Shown here: positions 1 to 7,544 of the stretch, piece by piece
Layout of the letters: each line of letters opens with the position of its first letter
How positions within the stretch are numbered: the stretch's first letter is position 1
Virus record (IMG/VR): IMGVR_UViG_3300029923_000089
Coordinates: 1 to 28,458 of that record
Length of the DNA: 28,458 bases
From: a virus
Direction: 5' to 3' (one strand)
Position numbers and translations under genes: made by a program
Notes under the pieces: generated by a model
The model's database searches: none
What the model was told of the DNA's origin: nothing
What the model saw: the letters and a program-made list of their open reading frames with translations, nothing else

Positions 1-264
1 GTGAATAGCGGACTTAACTACAGCGTGAATAGCGGACTTGACTACAGCGTGAATAGCGGACTTGACTACAGCGTGAATAGCGGACTTGACTACAGCGTGA
101 ATAGCGGACGTAACTCCAGCGTGAATAGCGGACGTAACTCCAGCGTGAATAGCGGACTTGACTCCAGCGTGAATAGCGGACTTGACTACAGCGTGAATAG
201 CGGACTTGACTCCAGCGTGAATAGCGGACTTAACTCCAGCGTGAATAGCGGACTTAACTCCAGC
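1..264 (+). repeat. In-frame 24-bp tandem repeat, 11 copies
   Basis: Eleven consecutive 24-bp units encode the octapeptide VNSG(L/R)(D/N)(Y/S)S. The units differ only at a few positions (ctt/cgt, gac/aac, tac/tcc). Unit length is a multiple of three, so copy-number change keeps the reading frame. There are no spacers, which excludes a CRISPR array. The array may extend left of the window. Confidence 0.95.
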
Positions 265-504
265 GTATGTGCCGGTAGACACCGCTCCGAAATCAACCTA
301 AATGGTATTAACTCTTTTGGTATTGCAGGAAAAGACTCTAAAATAAAGGGCAAAATAGGTTGTGCTATATGTCTTGTTGAGCATGATGATAACAATGAGA
401 TAATAGCTGTAAAATCAGCATTGGTGGACGGTATAAAGATCAAGGAAGATACTTATTATACCATTAAAAACGGAAAGTTTGTTGAAGTAAAGTCTAAAAA
501 ATAA
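1..504 (+). CDS. DUF7666-like repeat protein, C-terminal part (5' cut by window)
   Basis: The gene runs in from the left edge, so the GTG at base 1 is a repeat codon rather than a proven start. Residues 1-88 are eleven exact-length octapeptides of the form VNSG(L/R)(D/N)(Y/S)S. A C-terminal domain follows (about 89-167), with an AGRHRS-type degenerate repeat, a conserved GKDSKIKGKIGCAICLVE stretch and a VDGIKIKEDTYYTIKNGKFVEV ending. That repeat-plus-tail arrangement is what I recall from DUF7666 proteins of Bacteroidota and their phages. Their function is unknown; the repeats resemble a solenoid or surface array. The N-terminal domain must lie upstream of the window. Confidence 0.7.
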   Translation: MNSGLNYSVNSGLDYSVNSGLDYSVNSGLDYSVNSGRNSSVNSGRNSSVNSGLDSSVNSGLDYSVNSGLDSSVNSGLNSSVNSGLNSSVCAGRHRSEINLNGINSFGIAGKDSKIKGKIGCAICLVEHDDNNEIIAVKSALVDGIKIKEDTYYTIKNGKFVEVKSKK

Positions 505-508
505 TTAT

Positions 509-736
509 ATGCCTTTCTCCTGCAAAGTATCCGTTGCGGTACGCCTTCCAAAAAGGAATGGTAAGTTTTCAGCTCTTTTTAATAAATATGATGAACATGA
601 AGCCATATGCAACCAGCTGACTAATATCTACCAAAACAATGGCCATACACCTGTTATAGGCTCAATGATTGACGGAAAGAAGATCATTGATAAGGAGTCG
701 AATGACAGTACAATATTTCTAATTATAAAAAACTAA
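509..736 (+). CDS. Small hypothetical protein (75 aa)
   Basis: Starts 4 bases after the previous stop at the first ATG. The product is a basic 75-residue protein (MPFSCKVSVAVRLPKRNGKF start) without signal peptide or membrane segment. I do not recognise the family. Tight spacing to both neighbours makes it a likely member of the same early operon. Confidence 0.6.
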   Translation: MPFSCKVSVAVRLPKRNGKFSALFNKYDEHEAICNQLTNIYQNNGHTPVIGSMIDGKKIIDKESNDSTIFLIIKN

Positions 737-756
737 CACTTTAAATTTTATAAATT

Positions 757-1203
757 ATGTATAATTGGTTTGAAACAAAGATTAAATACGAAAAAACCGC
801 TGAAGAGGGTAAGATCGTAAAAGTATCGCAAATTGACCTGGTAGATGCCTTGTCATTCACTGAAGCTGAAGCCCGGATCACTAAAGAAATGCAGCCATTT
901 ATAAGTGGTGAGTTTGTAGTTGATTCTATTAAACGTGCCCGTATTAATGAGCTCATGGATAAGTATGACGGTGATAAGTTGTACAAGGTGAAAACTATAT
1001 TTATTTCACTTGACGAAGAAAAAGGAACTTCAAAGCGTATTGCGGCTCAAATGTTAGTAAGGGCCAACAACATTGAAGAGGCTCGTGCAAATCATGACGA
1101 CGGAATGAAAGGATCCATGGCAACATGGGAAGCTGAAATCATTAAAGAAACAAAGATTGACAGTATTTACAAATACGACGCTCCAACAGATTCAAAGAAA
1201 TAA
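757..1203 (+). CDS. DUF4494 domain-containing protein
   Basis: The 148-residue product opens with MYNWFETKIKYEKT and contains LVDALSFTEAEARI and EMQPFISGEFVVDSIKRA. This is the pattern I associate with DUF4494, a family common in Bacteroides-type genomes and phages. The rest of the domain, including MLVRANNIEEA and DDGMKGSMATWEAEIIKET, is present, so it looks full length. Function is unknown. It sits in the early/accessory block and points to a Bacteroidota host. Confidence 0.85.
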   Translation: MYNWFETKIKYEKTAEEGKIVKVSQIDLVDALSFTEAEARITKEMQPFISGEFVVDSIKRARINELMDKYDGDKLYKVKTIFISLDEEKGTSKRIAAQMLVRANNIEEARANHDDGMKGSMATWEAEIIKETKIDSIYKYDAPTDSKK

Positions 1204-1223
1204 ATTTCTAAACACTACACTAT

Positions 1224-1451
1224 ATGCAACTATGCTCTTTCGATCTTTACATGGGTGACATAACACCTGAATATCTTATGCTTCTTGAACCGGGCGAACA
1301 AATAAAAGTTCCGGTAGCGAATATAGTAGAAGCTCAAATAAATGTAACAACATTAAATCAACAAGCAAAAAAAGAAATTCGTAAAGATCGTTGGAGTGTA
1401 TTTACACGGACGCGTGAACTAGGTTATGTTATTGTTATCAGAGTAAATTAA
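1224..1451 (+). CDS. Small hypothetical protein (75 aa)
   Basis: Unrecognised protein between the DUF4494 gene and the methyltransferase gene, 4 bases from the latter. It contains PGEQIKVP and a basic C-terminal half (KKEIRKDRWSVFTRTRELGYVIVIRV). An alternative start is the ATG at 1251, which would leave 66 residues. The basic RxxW...R pattern could contact nucleic acid, but this is a guess. Confidence 0.55.
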   Translation: MQLCSFDLYMGDITPEYLMLLEPGEQIKVPVANIVEAQINVTTLNQQAKKEIRKDRWSVFTRTRELGYVIVIRVN

Positions 1452-1455
1452 AGAT

Positions 1456-3948
1456 ATGGATTATCAAGACTTTTTAGAGCATAAGATTAAAACTTCTCCA
1501 CTGAGCGGATTTCAAGTAGAGCGTGACGAAATAAATCCAATGGTATTTGAATTTCAAAAGGATACAATTATATGGGGGTTATTGGGTGGCAAACGTGCAT
1601 TATTTAGCTCATTTGGATTAGGAAAGACATTCTGCCAGTTAGAAATGGCAAGGCTTACCCTAAAGAAGAAAGGTGGAAAAGCATTGATCATATGCCCGCT
1701 GGGAGTAAAACAGGAATTCACTGAGGACGGTAAGAAGCTTGGAATACAAATCACCTATGTTAAGAGTAACAGTGATATCATCAACTCACCAAATCCGATT
1801 ATGATAACGAATTATGAACGGGTCCGGGACGGTGGGATAGACGTTGATCAGTTTATATTCGTAACACTGGACGAGGCTTCTGTATTGCGTTCGTATGGAT
1901 CGAAGACATATCAGGAGTTTCTTCCAATGTTTGAAAGCATTCCTTACAGGTTCGTTTGTACAGCTACACCTTCGCCAAACAAGTTCAAAGAATTAATTCA
2001 TTATGCCGGATTCTTAGGTATCATGGATACAGGACAAGCACTAACCAGATTCTTTGCAAGAAACTCACAAAAGGCAAATGATTTGACATTGTACCCACAT
2101 AAAGAAGAAGAGTTCTGGCTATGGATGTCGACCTGGGCATTATTTGTAACCAAGCCTTCAGATTTAGGTTATAGCGACGAAGGATACGACCTTCCACCCA
2201 TGAACATGCATTATCACTGTGTAACGGTAGATCATTCATTGGCACAGGATGAACTTGACGGTCAAAAGAAAATGTTCAGGGATTCAGCCATGGGACTTGC
2301 AGAAGCTTCGAGAGAGAAAAGACTAACACTTGACGATAGGATTGATAAAATGACCGATATCCTCGTAAGTGAAGATCTGGATAAACACTGGATTATATGG
2401 CATGATCTGGAAGATGAACGTAGGGCCATAAAAAAAGCAATACCTGAAACAGTTGAAGTATACGGTTCACAGGATATTGATACAAAAGAACAAAATATCA
2501 TTAAGTTCTCGAACGGTGAAATTAAGATACTCGCTACCAAACCAAAAATAAGCGGTTCAGGGTGTAACTTCCAGAGGTATTGTTCGGATATGATATTCTT
2601 AGGTGTTGGGTACAAATTCAATGACTTCATTCAGGCAATACACCGGTGTTATCGTTTCCTGCAAAAGAACGAAGTAAATGTACATGTGATCTACGCTGAA
2701 AGTGAAGAAAGCATACTCAAGGTATTACTTGAAAAATGGGCACAACATGTTGAACTGGTTGAGAACATGACCAGAATTATAAAATTATACGGATTAACAC
2801 AAAATGCAATGGAAAGTTTAAAAAGAACAATAGGATCAGATAGGGTGGAAGTAAGTGGAACGTTCTATACAGCCATAAATAATGATTGTGTAGTAGAGAC
2901 TGCTTCCATGGAAGAAAACAGCGTAGATTTGATTCATACCAGTATCCCGTTCGGGAATCAGTACGAATACTCACCCTCTTACAATGACTTTGGCCATAAT
3001 GAAGATAATGAACAGTTCTTTGTTCAAATGGACTTCTTAGTTCCTAATCTGCTTAGAATTTTAAAACCTGGTAGAGTAGCTGCCATTCACGTAAAGGACC
3101 GTATTTTATTTGGAAATGCTACAGGGTTAGGAATGCCGTCGGTGGATCCTTTCAGTGACATGACCGTGGCAGCATTCAGGAAACACGGCTTTATATTCTT
3201 TGGACGTATTACGGTAGTCACAGACGTAGTGAGAGAGAATAATCAAACGTATCGGTTAGGTTGGACTGAAAACAGCAAGGACGGCTCTAAAATGGGTTGT
3301 GGAATGAATGAATATATTTTGCTTTTCAGAAAATTACCCTCTGACACTTCGAAAGCATATGCAGACGAACCCGTTCACAAATCAAAGGAGGTTTACACCC
3401 GTGCACATTGGCAAGTTGATGCTTCAGGATTTTGGAGAAGCTCAGGAGATAGGTTCTTGTCTACCGAAGAAATCAAATCACTTCCAATCGAGAAGGTGCA
3501 ACGCTACTTCGAAGACTTTAGCCGGAATAGTCTCTATAACTACCATGAACATATCCGTGTTGGTCAGGTAATGGAAGATGCCGGAAAGTTACCAGCAACG
3601 TATATGAGCATTGCACCAGTCAGCACAGACGATGACGTATGGACTGATATCATCAGAATGAGAACGCTAAACAGCAAACAAACACAAAAGAAACTTCAAA
3701 ATCATGTATGTCCATTACAACTGGATATCGTGGAGCGTGTAATCGGCAGGTTCTCAAATGAAGGTGAAGTAGTATTAGATCCTTTTGGCGGACTCATGAC
3801 AGTTCCTTATATGGCCCTAAAAATGAAACGTAGGGGTTGTGGAATTGAACTAAATGCTGATTATTTCCGTGACGGGCTTTTTTACCTTCGAAAGATAGAA
3901 TGCGAGTTAACGGCACCTACCTTATTTGACTTAGACGAAATAGCATAA
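1456..3948 (+). CDS. Phage helicase-DNA methyltransferase fusion protein
   Basis: This 830-residue protein has two modules. Residues 1-430 are an SF2/SNF2-like helicase: Walker A FGLGKT (53-58), motif II DEAS instead of DEAH (139-142), motif III TATPSP (169-174) and motif VI QAIHRCYR (393-400). Residues 465-820 are an amino-methyltransferase in beta-class order. The catalytic motif appears as SIPF (496-499) in place of SPPY, and the SAM-binding motif DPFGG (775-779) with GIELN (796-800) comes last. I see no nuclease domain, so this looks like a self-protection or anti-restriction methylase rather than a restriction enzyme. Similar methylase sequences occur in Mu-like phages. The target site is not predictable. 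Confidence 0.85.
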   Translation: MDYQDFLEHKIKTSPLSGFQVERDEINPMVFEFQKDTIIWGLLGGKRALFSSFGLGKTFCQLEMARLTLKKKGGKALIICPLGVKQEFTEDGKKLGIQITYVKSNSDIINSPNPIMITNYERVRDGGIDVDQFIFVTLDEASVLRSYGSKTYQEFLPMFESIPYRFVCTATPSPNKFKELIHYAGFLGIMDTGQALTRFFARNSQKANDLTLYPHKEEEFWLWMSTWALFVTKPSDLGYSDEGYDLPPMNMHYHCVTVDHSLAQDELDGQKKMFRDSAMGLAEASREKRLTLDDRIDKMTDILVSEDLDKHWIIWHDLEDERRAIKKAIPETVEVYGSQDIDTKEQNIIKFSNGEIKILATKPKISGSGCNFQRYCSDMIFLGVGYKFNDFIQAIHRCYRFLQKNEVNVHVIYAESEESILKVLLEKWAQHVELVENMTRIIKLYGLTQNAMESLKRTIGSDRVEVSGTFYTAINNDCVVETASMEENSVDLIHTSIPFGNQYEYSPSYNDFGHNEDNEQFFVQMDFLVPNLLRILKPGRVAAIHVKDRILFGNATGLGMPSVDPFSDMTVAAFRKHGFIFFGRITVVTDVVRENNQTYRLGWTENSKDGSKMGCGMNEYILLFRKLPSDTSKAYADEPVHKSKEVYTRAHWQVDASGFWRSSGDRFLSTEEIKSLPIEKVQRYFEDFSRNSLYNYHEHIRVGQVMEDAGKLPATYMSIAPVSTDDDVWTDIIRMRTLNSKQTQKKLQNHVCPLQLDIVERVIGRFSNEGEVVLDPFGGLMTVPYMALKMKRRGCGIELNADYFRDGLFYLRKIECELTAPTLFDLDEIA

Positions 3949-3963
3949 TAAGTAAAACAATCT

Positions 3964-4091
3964 GAAAGCGTTCAGAATGTTGCAGCGAGGAGATAAGACT
4001 AAAATCAATAATTTAAAAGGGAATAAAAAGGATTTCCATTGATTTGCGTGGGAAATAATACGTCTTTTCGCTGCACCTTATTTATGCTTTC
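3964..4091. repeat. Long interrupted inverted repeat between genes
   Basis: The 158-base gap after the methyltransferase gene holds nested complementary arms. GAAAGC (3964-3969) pairs with GCTTTC (4086-4091), TGCAGCGA (3981-3988) with TCGCTGCA (4068-4075), AAGAC (3995-3999) with GTCTT (4062-4066), and AAATCAAT (4002-4009) with ATTGATTT (4038-4045). A transcript could fold into a long hairpin with internal loops. There is no T-run after it, so a simple terminator is unlikely; a processing site or structured leader is possible. Confidence 0.6.
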
Positions 4092-4106
4092 ATAACCAAC
4101 TTAGAT

Positions 4107-4400
4107 ATGGACAGTAATGCAACCACTCTGGACGAGTTAATACTTGAAACGGTAGACAGGCTTCAAGAATCAAGAAAACGCCAACACATAGCTCCTGTGT
4201 GCGCTATGCAGGTAGAATTATTCAATGAGGTATTAAAACAATCGATACGCGGATTTAATTTCCCAGAAACCGCTATGAGAAAGTTAAGTGATAAAATACG
4301 AATTGAAATAAAATCAACGACTGAAAAGTTAGTTGAGGACAACCGATTATTTAAAGGAGAAACAATAAATGATTTTTACTATAAAATTCCGGTACCATGA
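4107..4400 (+). CDS. Hypothetical protein (97 aa)
   Basis: Mostly helical, charged product with no cysteines beyond one and no signal peptide. I do not recognise the family. Its stop overlaps the next start as ATGA, so the two genes are probably translated together. It is the first gene after the structured gap at 3964-4091. Confidence 0.65.
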   Translation: MDSNATTLDELILETVDRLQESRKRQHIAPVCAMQVELFNEVLKQSIRGFNFPETAMRKLSDKIRIEIKSTTEKLVEDNRLFKGETINDFYYKIPVP

Positions 4401-4717
4401 CAACTTCAATTGAGAAACAAGCAAAGAAACTTCTGGACCAGCACAAGGATCAGGAAGGAAAGTTCACTTCATGGTTAGAAGCTAAAGTATCCTATCACAA
4501 AAAGCTTCATTATTACTTCAAGAGCTATGTTAACAACATGTTCTCCGAATTACCTGCAGACGTATTAACCCTGCAAAAAGAAGTTGAAGAGTTGCGGTCA
4601 AAAGAAAAGGATAACATATCCAACATTGTACTTCTATCACAGCAAAAGAAACAACTCCAGGGAACTTGTATCACTTTACAGGAAGAAATCAAACGATTAA
4701 GAAAAAGTAAGAAATAA
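4397..4717 (+). CDS. Hypothetical coiled-coil protein (106 aa)
   Basis: Overlaps the previous gene by ATGA. Residues from about 55 onward (LTLQKEVEELRSKEKDN... LQEEIKRLRKSKK) show heptad-like spacing of leucines and charged residues, which predicts a coiled coil. The C terminus is very basic. No known family is evident; a small accessory or DNA-associated protein is possible. Confidence 0.65.
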   Translation: MTTSIEKQAKKLLDQHKDQEGKFTSWLEAKVSYHKKLHYYFKSYVNNMFSELPADVLTLQKEVEELRSKEKDNISNIVLLSQQKKQLQGTCITLQEEIKRLRKSKK

Positions 4718-4743
4718 ACCCACATAATAAACTCATTTGCGTA

Positions 4744-5151
4744 ATGAAATCAACAGATCAATTCAAAAAGACTATACAGCAACACCTTGAAAATCGCGCA
4801 CTGGAAGATAGTTTGTTTGCATCAACCTTCAATAATCCGGACAAGAATATCGATGATTGTGTAACCTATATCCTGAATACAGTACACAAAAGCGGTTGCG
4901 GTGGATATACAGACGATGAAGTATTTTCTATGGCAATTCATTACTATGATGAACAAAGTATCGAAATAGGAGCTAAGATTAAATGTCAGGTAGTAGTAAG
5001 TCATGCCATTGTACTTTCAGAAGAAGAGAAAGCTGAAGCAAGGAAATTAGCTTTGGATAAATATCAGGAAGAGATAGCCAGTTCATTTGGAAAGAAGCCG
5101 GTTGTAAAGAAAGAAAAACCGAATATAGAACAAACTAGCTTATTTGACTAA
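4744..5151 (+). CDS. PcfK-like protein
   Basis: The 135-residue product begins MKSTDQFKKTIQQHLENRA and ends with the motif EQTSLFD. It matches the PcfK-like family, first named from the enterococcal conjugative plasmid pCF10 and common in Bacteroidota mobile elements. An SLFD-type tail resembles sliding-clamp binding peptides (QxxLF), which is my inference. It overlaps the PcfJ-like gene by one base (TAATG), so the pair is clearly co-translated. The biochemical role is not established. Confidence 0.8.
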   Translation: MKSTDQFKKTIQQHLENRALEDSLFASTFNNPDKNIDDCVTYILNTVHKSGCGGYTDDEVFSMAIHYYDEQSIEIGAKIKCQVVVSHAIVLSEEEKAEARKLALDKYQEEIASSFGKKPVVKKEKPNIEQTSLFD

Positions 5152-6500
5152 TGAAACCAAAAACTAAGTTTCAAATAAGAATTGCCGGACTAAGTTTGAA
5201 ACTACCTGCTATTTCTGATAAACAAATTGACTATGCATATAATAAATGCTTCCAGCATTCCGGATACAGAACTAAATCAGGTGGGACAACATGCATGGAG
5301 TGTGGAACTGTATTTAACAGGAATGATAATCCTGAATTGTTGATTAATAGATTAAATGACCAGGTTGTATGTCCGGATTGTTCAACGGATTTGAAAATTA
5401 TTGATACAAGAAAGCGAACAGTGCAAGAACATAAATATTTATGTATTATCACAACATGCCAAGAATTTCAAGTGATAAGATTCTTATCAGTTATGCAGTA
5501 TTATAAGAAAGGTAAAAAGTCAAATTATACCAGTTGTGAAGTAGTACAACATTGGATTAATTCAAAAGGCAAATTTGAAACTGTATCAAGAATAAGATCT
5601 CAAAACTTTGGATATTATATTGACTGTTGGTGTTGGACGAGTGAATTAGAATTAAGGGCCAAAAGCGACAATCAAAACATTGAATCATATACTTTATACC
5701 CAATTCACAAATATGCAAAGGACATTGTAAGAAACGGATTTAAAGGTAATTTCCACGGTCTTACACCACTTGAAATGTTTGTAAAATTACTTTCCAATAG
5801 TAAAATAGAAACACTGCTTAAATCAGGTAAGAAAACGACATTTAGATATTTTGCACAAGGAAGTGAACTTAGGCTCAATATGTATTGGAACCAGGTGAAA
5901 ATACTACTTCGTAATAACTATGAACCGAATGATACAGGTATTTGGACAGATTACATTGATTTACTTATTCATTTTGAAAAGGATATTTCAAATGCAAAAT
6001 ATGTTTGTCCAATTGATCTAAATAAGGAACATGACAGGCTTGTTAAAAAGAAACGTGAAATTGAAAGTAAAAAAAGAAATGAAGAAGCTAAAAAGCTTGC
6101 ATATGAACAGGAAGAACAGTTCAAAGCTCTTAAAAGTAGATTCTTTGGTTTACAGTTTACAGACGGTCTTATTTTAATTAAAGTGCTTAACAGTGTTCAG
6201 GAGTATGTATCAGAGGGCGATAAGTTGCATCATTGTGTATTTACGAATAGATATTATAGTAAACCTGAATCATTGGTTATGAGTGCAAGGATAAATGATG
6301 AACCGGTTGAAACTATTGAAGTGTCACTCGAAGATTTTAAAGTGATTCAATCTCGTGGAATGCAAAATAATAATACAGATTATCATGATCGGATTATCGA
6401 ACTTGTAAATCAAAATATGAAAATGATCAGACAAAGGAAAAGTCAAAGAATGAAAACAATCAATCAATCAATCAATCAAAAATTGCAGTATGAACTATAA
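5151..6500 (+). CDS. PcfJ-like protein
   Basis: The 449-residue protein pairs with the PcfK-like gene, as in other mobile elements. An N-terminal zinc-finger-like region has CxxC pairs at C48/C51 and C74/C77. A basic helical stretch (about 300-330) precedes the PcfJ signature region with KLHHCV (about 360) and the SARIN...ETIEVSL...QSRGMQNN segment. The C terminus is encoded by a CAAT microsatellite and overlaps the RuvC-like gene by 11 bases. Its role in a phage is unknown; plasmid relatives are linked to conjugation loci. Confidence 0.82.
   Translation: MKPKTKFQIRIAGLSLKLPAISDKQIDYAYNKCFQHSGYRTKSGGTTCMECGTVFNRNDNPELLINRLNDQVVCPDCSTDLKIIDTRKRTVQEHKYLCIITTCQEFQVIRFLSVMQYYKKGKKSNYTSCEVVQHWINSKGKFETVSRIRSQNFGYYIDCWCWTSELELRAKSDNQNIESYTLYPIHKYAKDIVRNGFKGNFHGLTPLEMFVKLLSNSKIETLLKSGKKTTFRYFAQGSELRLNMYWNQVKILLRNNYEPNDTGIWTDYIDLLIHFEKDISNAKYVCPIDLNKEHDRLVKKKREIESKKRNEEAKKLAYEQEEQFKALKSRFFGLQFTDGLILIKVLNSVQEYVSEGDKLHHCVFTNRYYSKPESLVMSARINDEPVETIEVSLEDFKVIQSRGMQNNNTDYHDRIIELVNQNMKMIRQRKSQRMKTINQSINQKLQYEL
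6457..6479 (+). repeat. CAAT tetranucleotide microsatellite in PcfJ-like 3' end
   Basis: Five complete CAAT units plus CAA lie in the last codons of the PcfJ-like gene (encoding TINQSINQ), 11 bases before the next start. Tetranucleotide tracts in coding DNA are typical sites of slipped-strand length change. Loss of one unit shifts the frame into that of the downstream gene with no intervening stop. Confidence 0.85.
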
Positions 6501-6966
6501 AATAATTATAGCAATAGATCCAGATATTACAAGATCAGGAATTGCAATTCTTGAAAAAGAAACAAAAAATATAAGCGTATTTAATTATCAGTTTCCTTTT
6601 ATTGTGGATTTCTTTCAAAAGATAAGTGATAATAAATCTGATATTCTTATAGTTGTGGAGGCTGGGTGGTTAAACTCAATTAGTAATTTTCACGGTGATG
6701 TTTCCAAAATAGGTCAACGAATCGCAAAGAATGTAGGTTCAAATCATCAAACAGGAAAACATATTATTGAAATGGCAAAACATTACGGTTTAAATGTTGA
6801 ACTACAAAAGCCATTTATTAAATGCTGGAAAGGACCTGAGGGTAAGATAACGCATGACGAAATTAAGTCATTTACCGGAATCACATTCCCAACGAATCAG
6901 GAAACCAGGGACGCTATTTTAATAGCTTGGATAGTTTCCGGCTTTCCTATCAAAATCAAAAGATAA
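6490..6966 (+). CDS. RuvC-like Holliday-junction resolvase/nuclease
   Basis: The 158-residue product has an RNase-H-fold layout like RuvC. The first strand is IIAIDPD with D10, the second acidic residue is in LIVVEAGW (E57), and the C-terminal helix NQETRDAILIAW carries D141. Size matches small phage RuvC-type resolvases. Such enzymes cut branched DNA before packaging or during recombination. Start is the ATG overlapping the PcfJ-like gene. Catalytic assignment is from spacing only. Confidence 0.75.
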   Translation: MNYKIIIAIDPDITRSGIAILEKETKNISVFNYQFPFIVDFFQKISDNKSDILIVVEAGWLNSISNFHGDVSKIGQRIAKNVGSNHQTGKHIIEMAKHYGLNVELQKPFIKCWKGPEGKITHDEIKSFTGITFPTNQETRDAILIAWIVSGFPIKIKR

Positions 6967-6986
6967 TATATTAACATTTTTATTTC

Positions 6987-7021
6987 ACTTCCGTGTTGCG
7001 GTAAGGCTGACGAAGTCGGAA
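6987..7021. other. Small inverted repeat upstream of HD gene
   Basis: The 82-base gap holds two alternative short stems: TTCCG (6989-6993) with CGGAA (7017-7021), or ACTTC (6987-6991) with GAAGT (7012-7016). This is a GC-richer island in very AT-rich surroundings. There is no T-run and no clear promoter motif. It may be an operator or leader structure; evidence is weak. Confidence 0.25.
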
Positions 7022-7048
7022 TCTTATTTTAATTAAACCCAAATAATA

Positions 7049-7543
7049 ATGGAAAACGAAGACCTATATAAAAAAGACTGTATAAGGACATACAGTGGTA
7101 AATACGTAAATGTATTTGAACCTACAGAAGATATGATATGCATTGAGGATATAGCTCATGCACTTGCTCACCAGTGCCGTTTTGCTGGCCATACACAGAC
7201 TTTTCATTCTGTAGCTGAACATTCTATCATGTGTGCAGACTTATCTATTAAATCGGATAAATTACAGGCATTAATGCACGATGCAAGTGAAGCGTACTTA
7301 GTAGACATTCCCACTCCGATAAAAAACCACATGACGGAGTATAAAGTAATTGAAAACAATCTCATGTGTGTTATTGCTAAAAAATTCGGATTTCACTGGC
7401 CTATGGTTGATGCAGTCAAATACATTGATAAAGCAGTGTTAGAATACGAATGGAAGAATAATGTTATCAATAAGACTGCCTCTATTCTTCCTGAAATAGC
7501 AAAGAATTCATTTTTACTAGAGTTTAAAAGACTAACTAAATGA
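7049..7543 (+). CDS. HD-domain phosphohydrolase, YfbR-like 5'-nucleotidase
   Basis: The 164-residue protein carries RFAGHTQTFHSVAEHS (H48-H58) and the HD pair in ALMHDASEAYLVDIPTPIK (H77, D78, E81, D86). This is the arrangement of YfbR-like deoxynucleoside 5'-monophosphatases found in many phages. It would bind divalent metal and dephosphorylate nucleotides, tuning the dNTP pool. A later D in KYIDKAVLEYEW may complete the metal site. It starts the replication block and ends one base before the next gene. Confidence 0.85.
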   Translation: MENEDLYKKDCIRTYSGKYVNVFEPTEDMICIEDIAHALAHQCRFAGHTQTFHSVAEHSIMCADLSIKSDKLQALMHDASEAYLVDIPTPIKNHMTEYKVIENNLMCVIAKKFGFHWPMVDAVKYIDKAVLEYEWKNNVINKTASILPEIAKNSFLLEFKRLTK

Positions 7544-7544
7544 C

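Noticed and set aside
1-264. Regular 24-bp repeats as a CRISPR array
   Set aside because: There are no spacers; units are contiguous, in frame and encode an octapeptide array.
2021-2630. Minus-strand open frames inside the methyltransferase gene
   Set aside because: They lie wholly within a motif-rich + strand gene and their products show no recognisable domain or independent start signal.
3308-3571. 87-codon + strand open frame inside the methyltransferase gene
   Set aside because: It is in another frame within the conserved methylase region and has no motif of its own.
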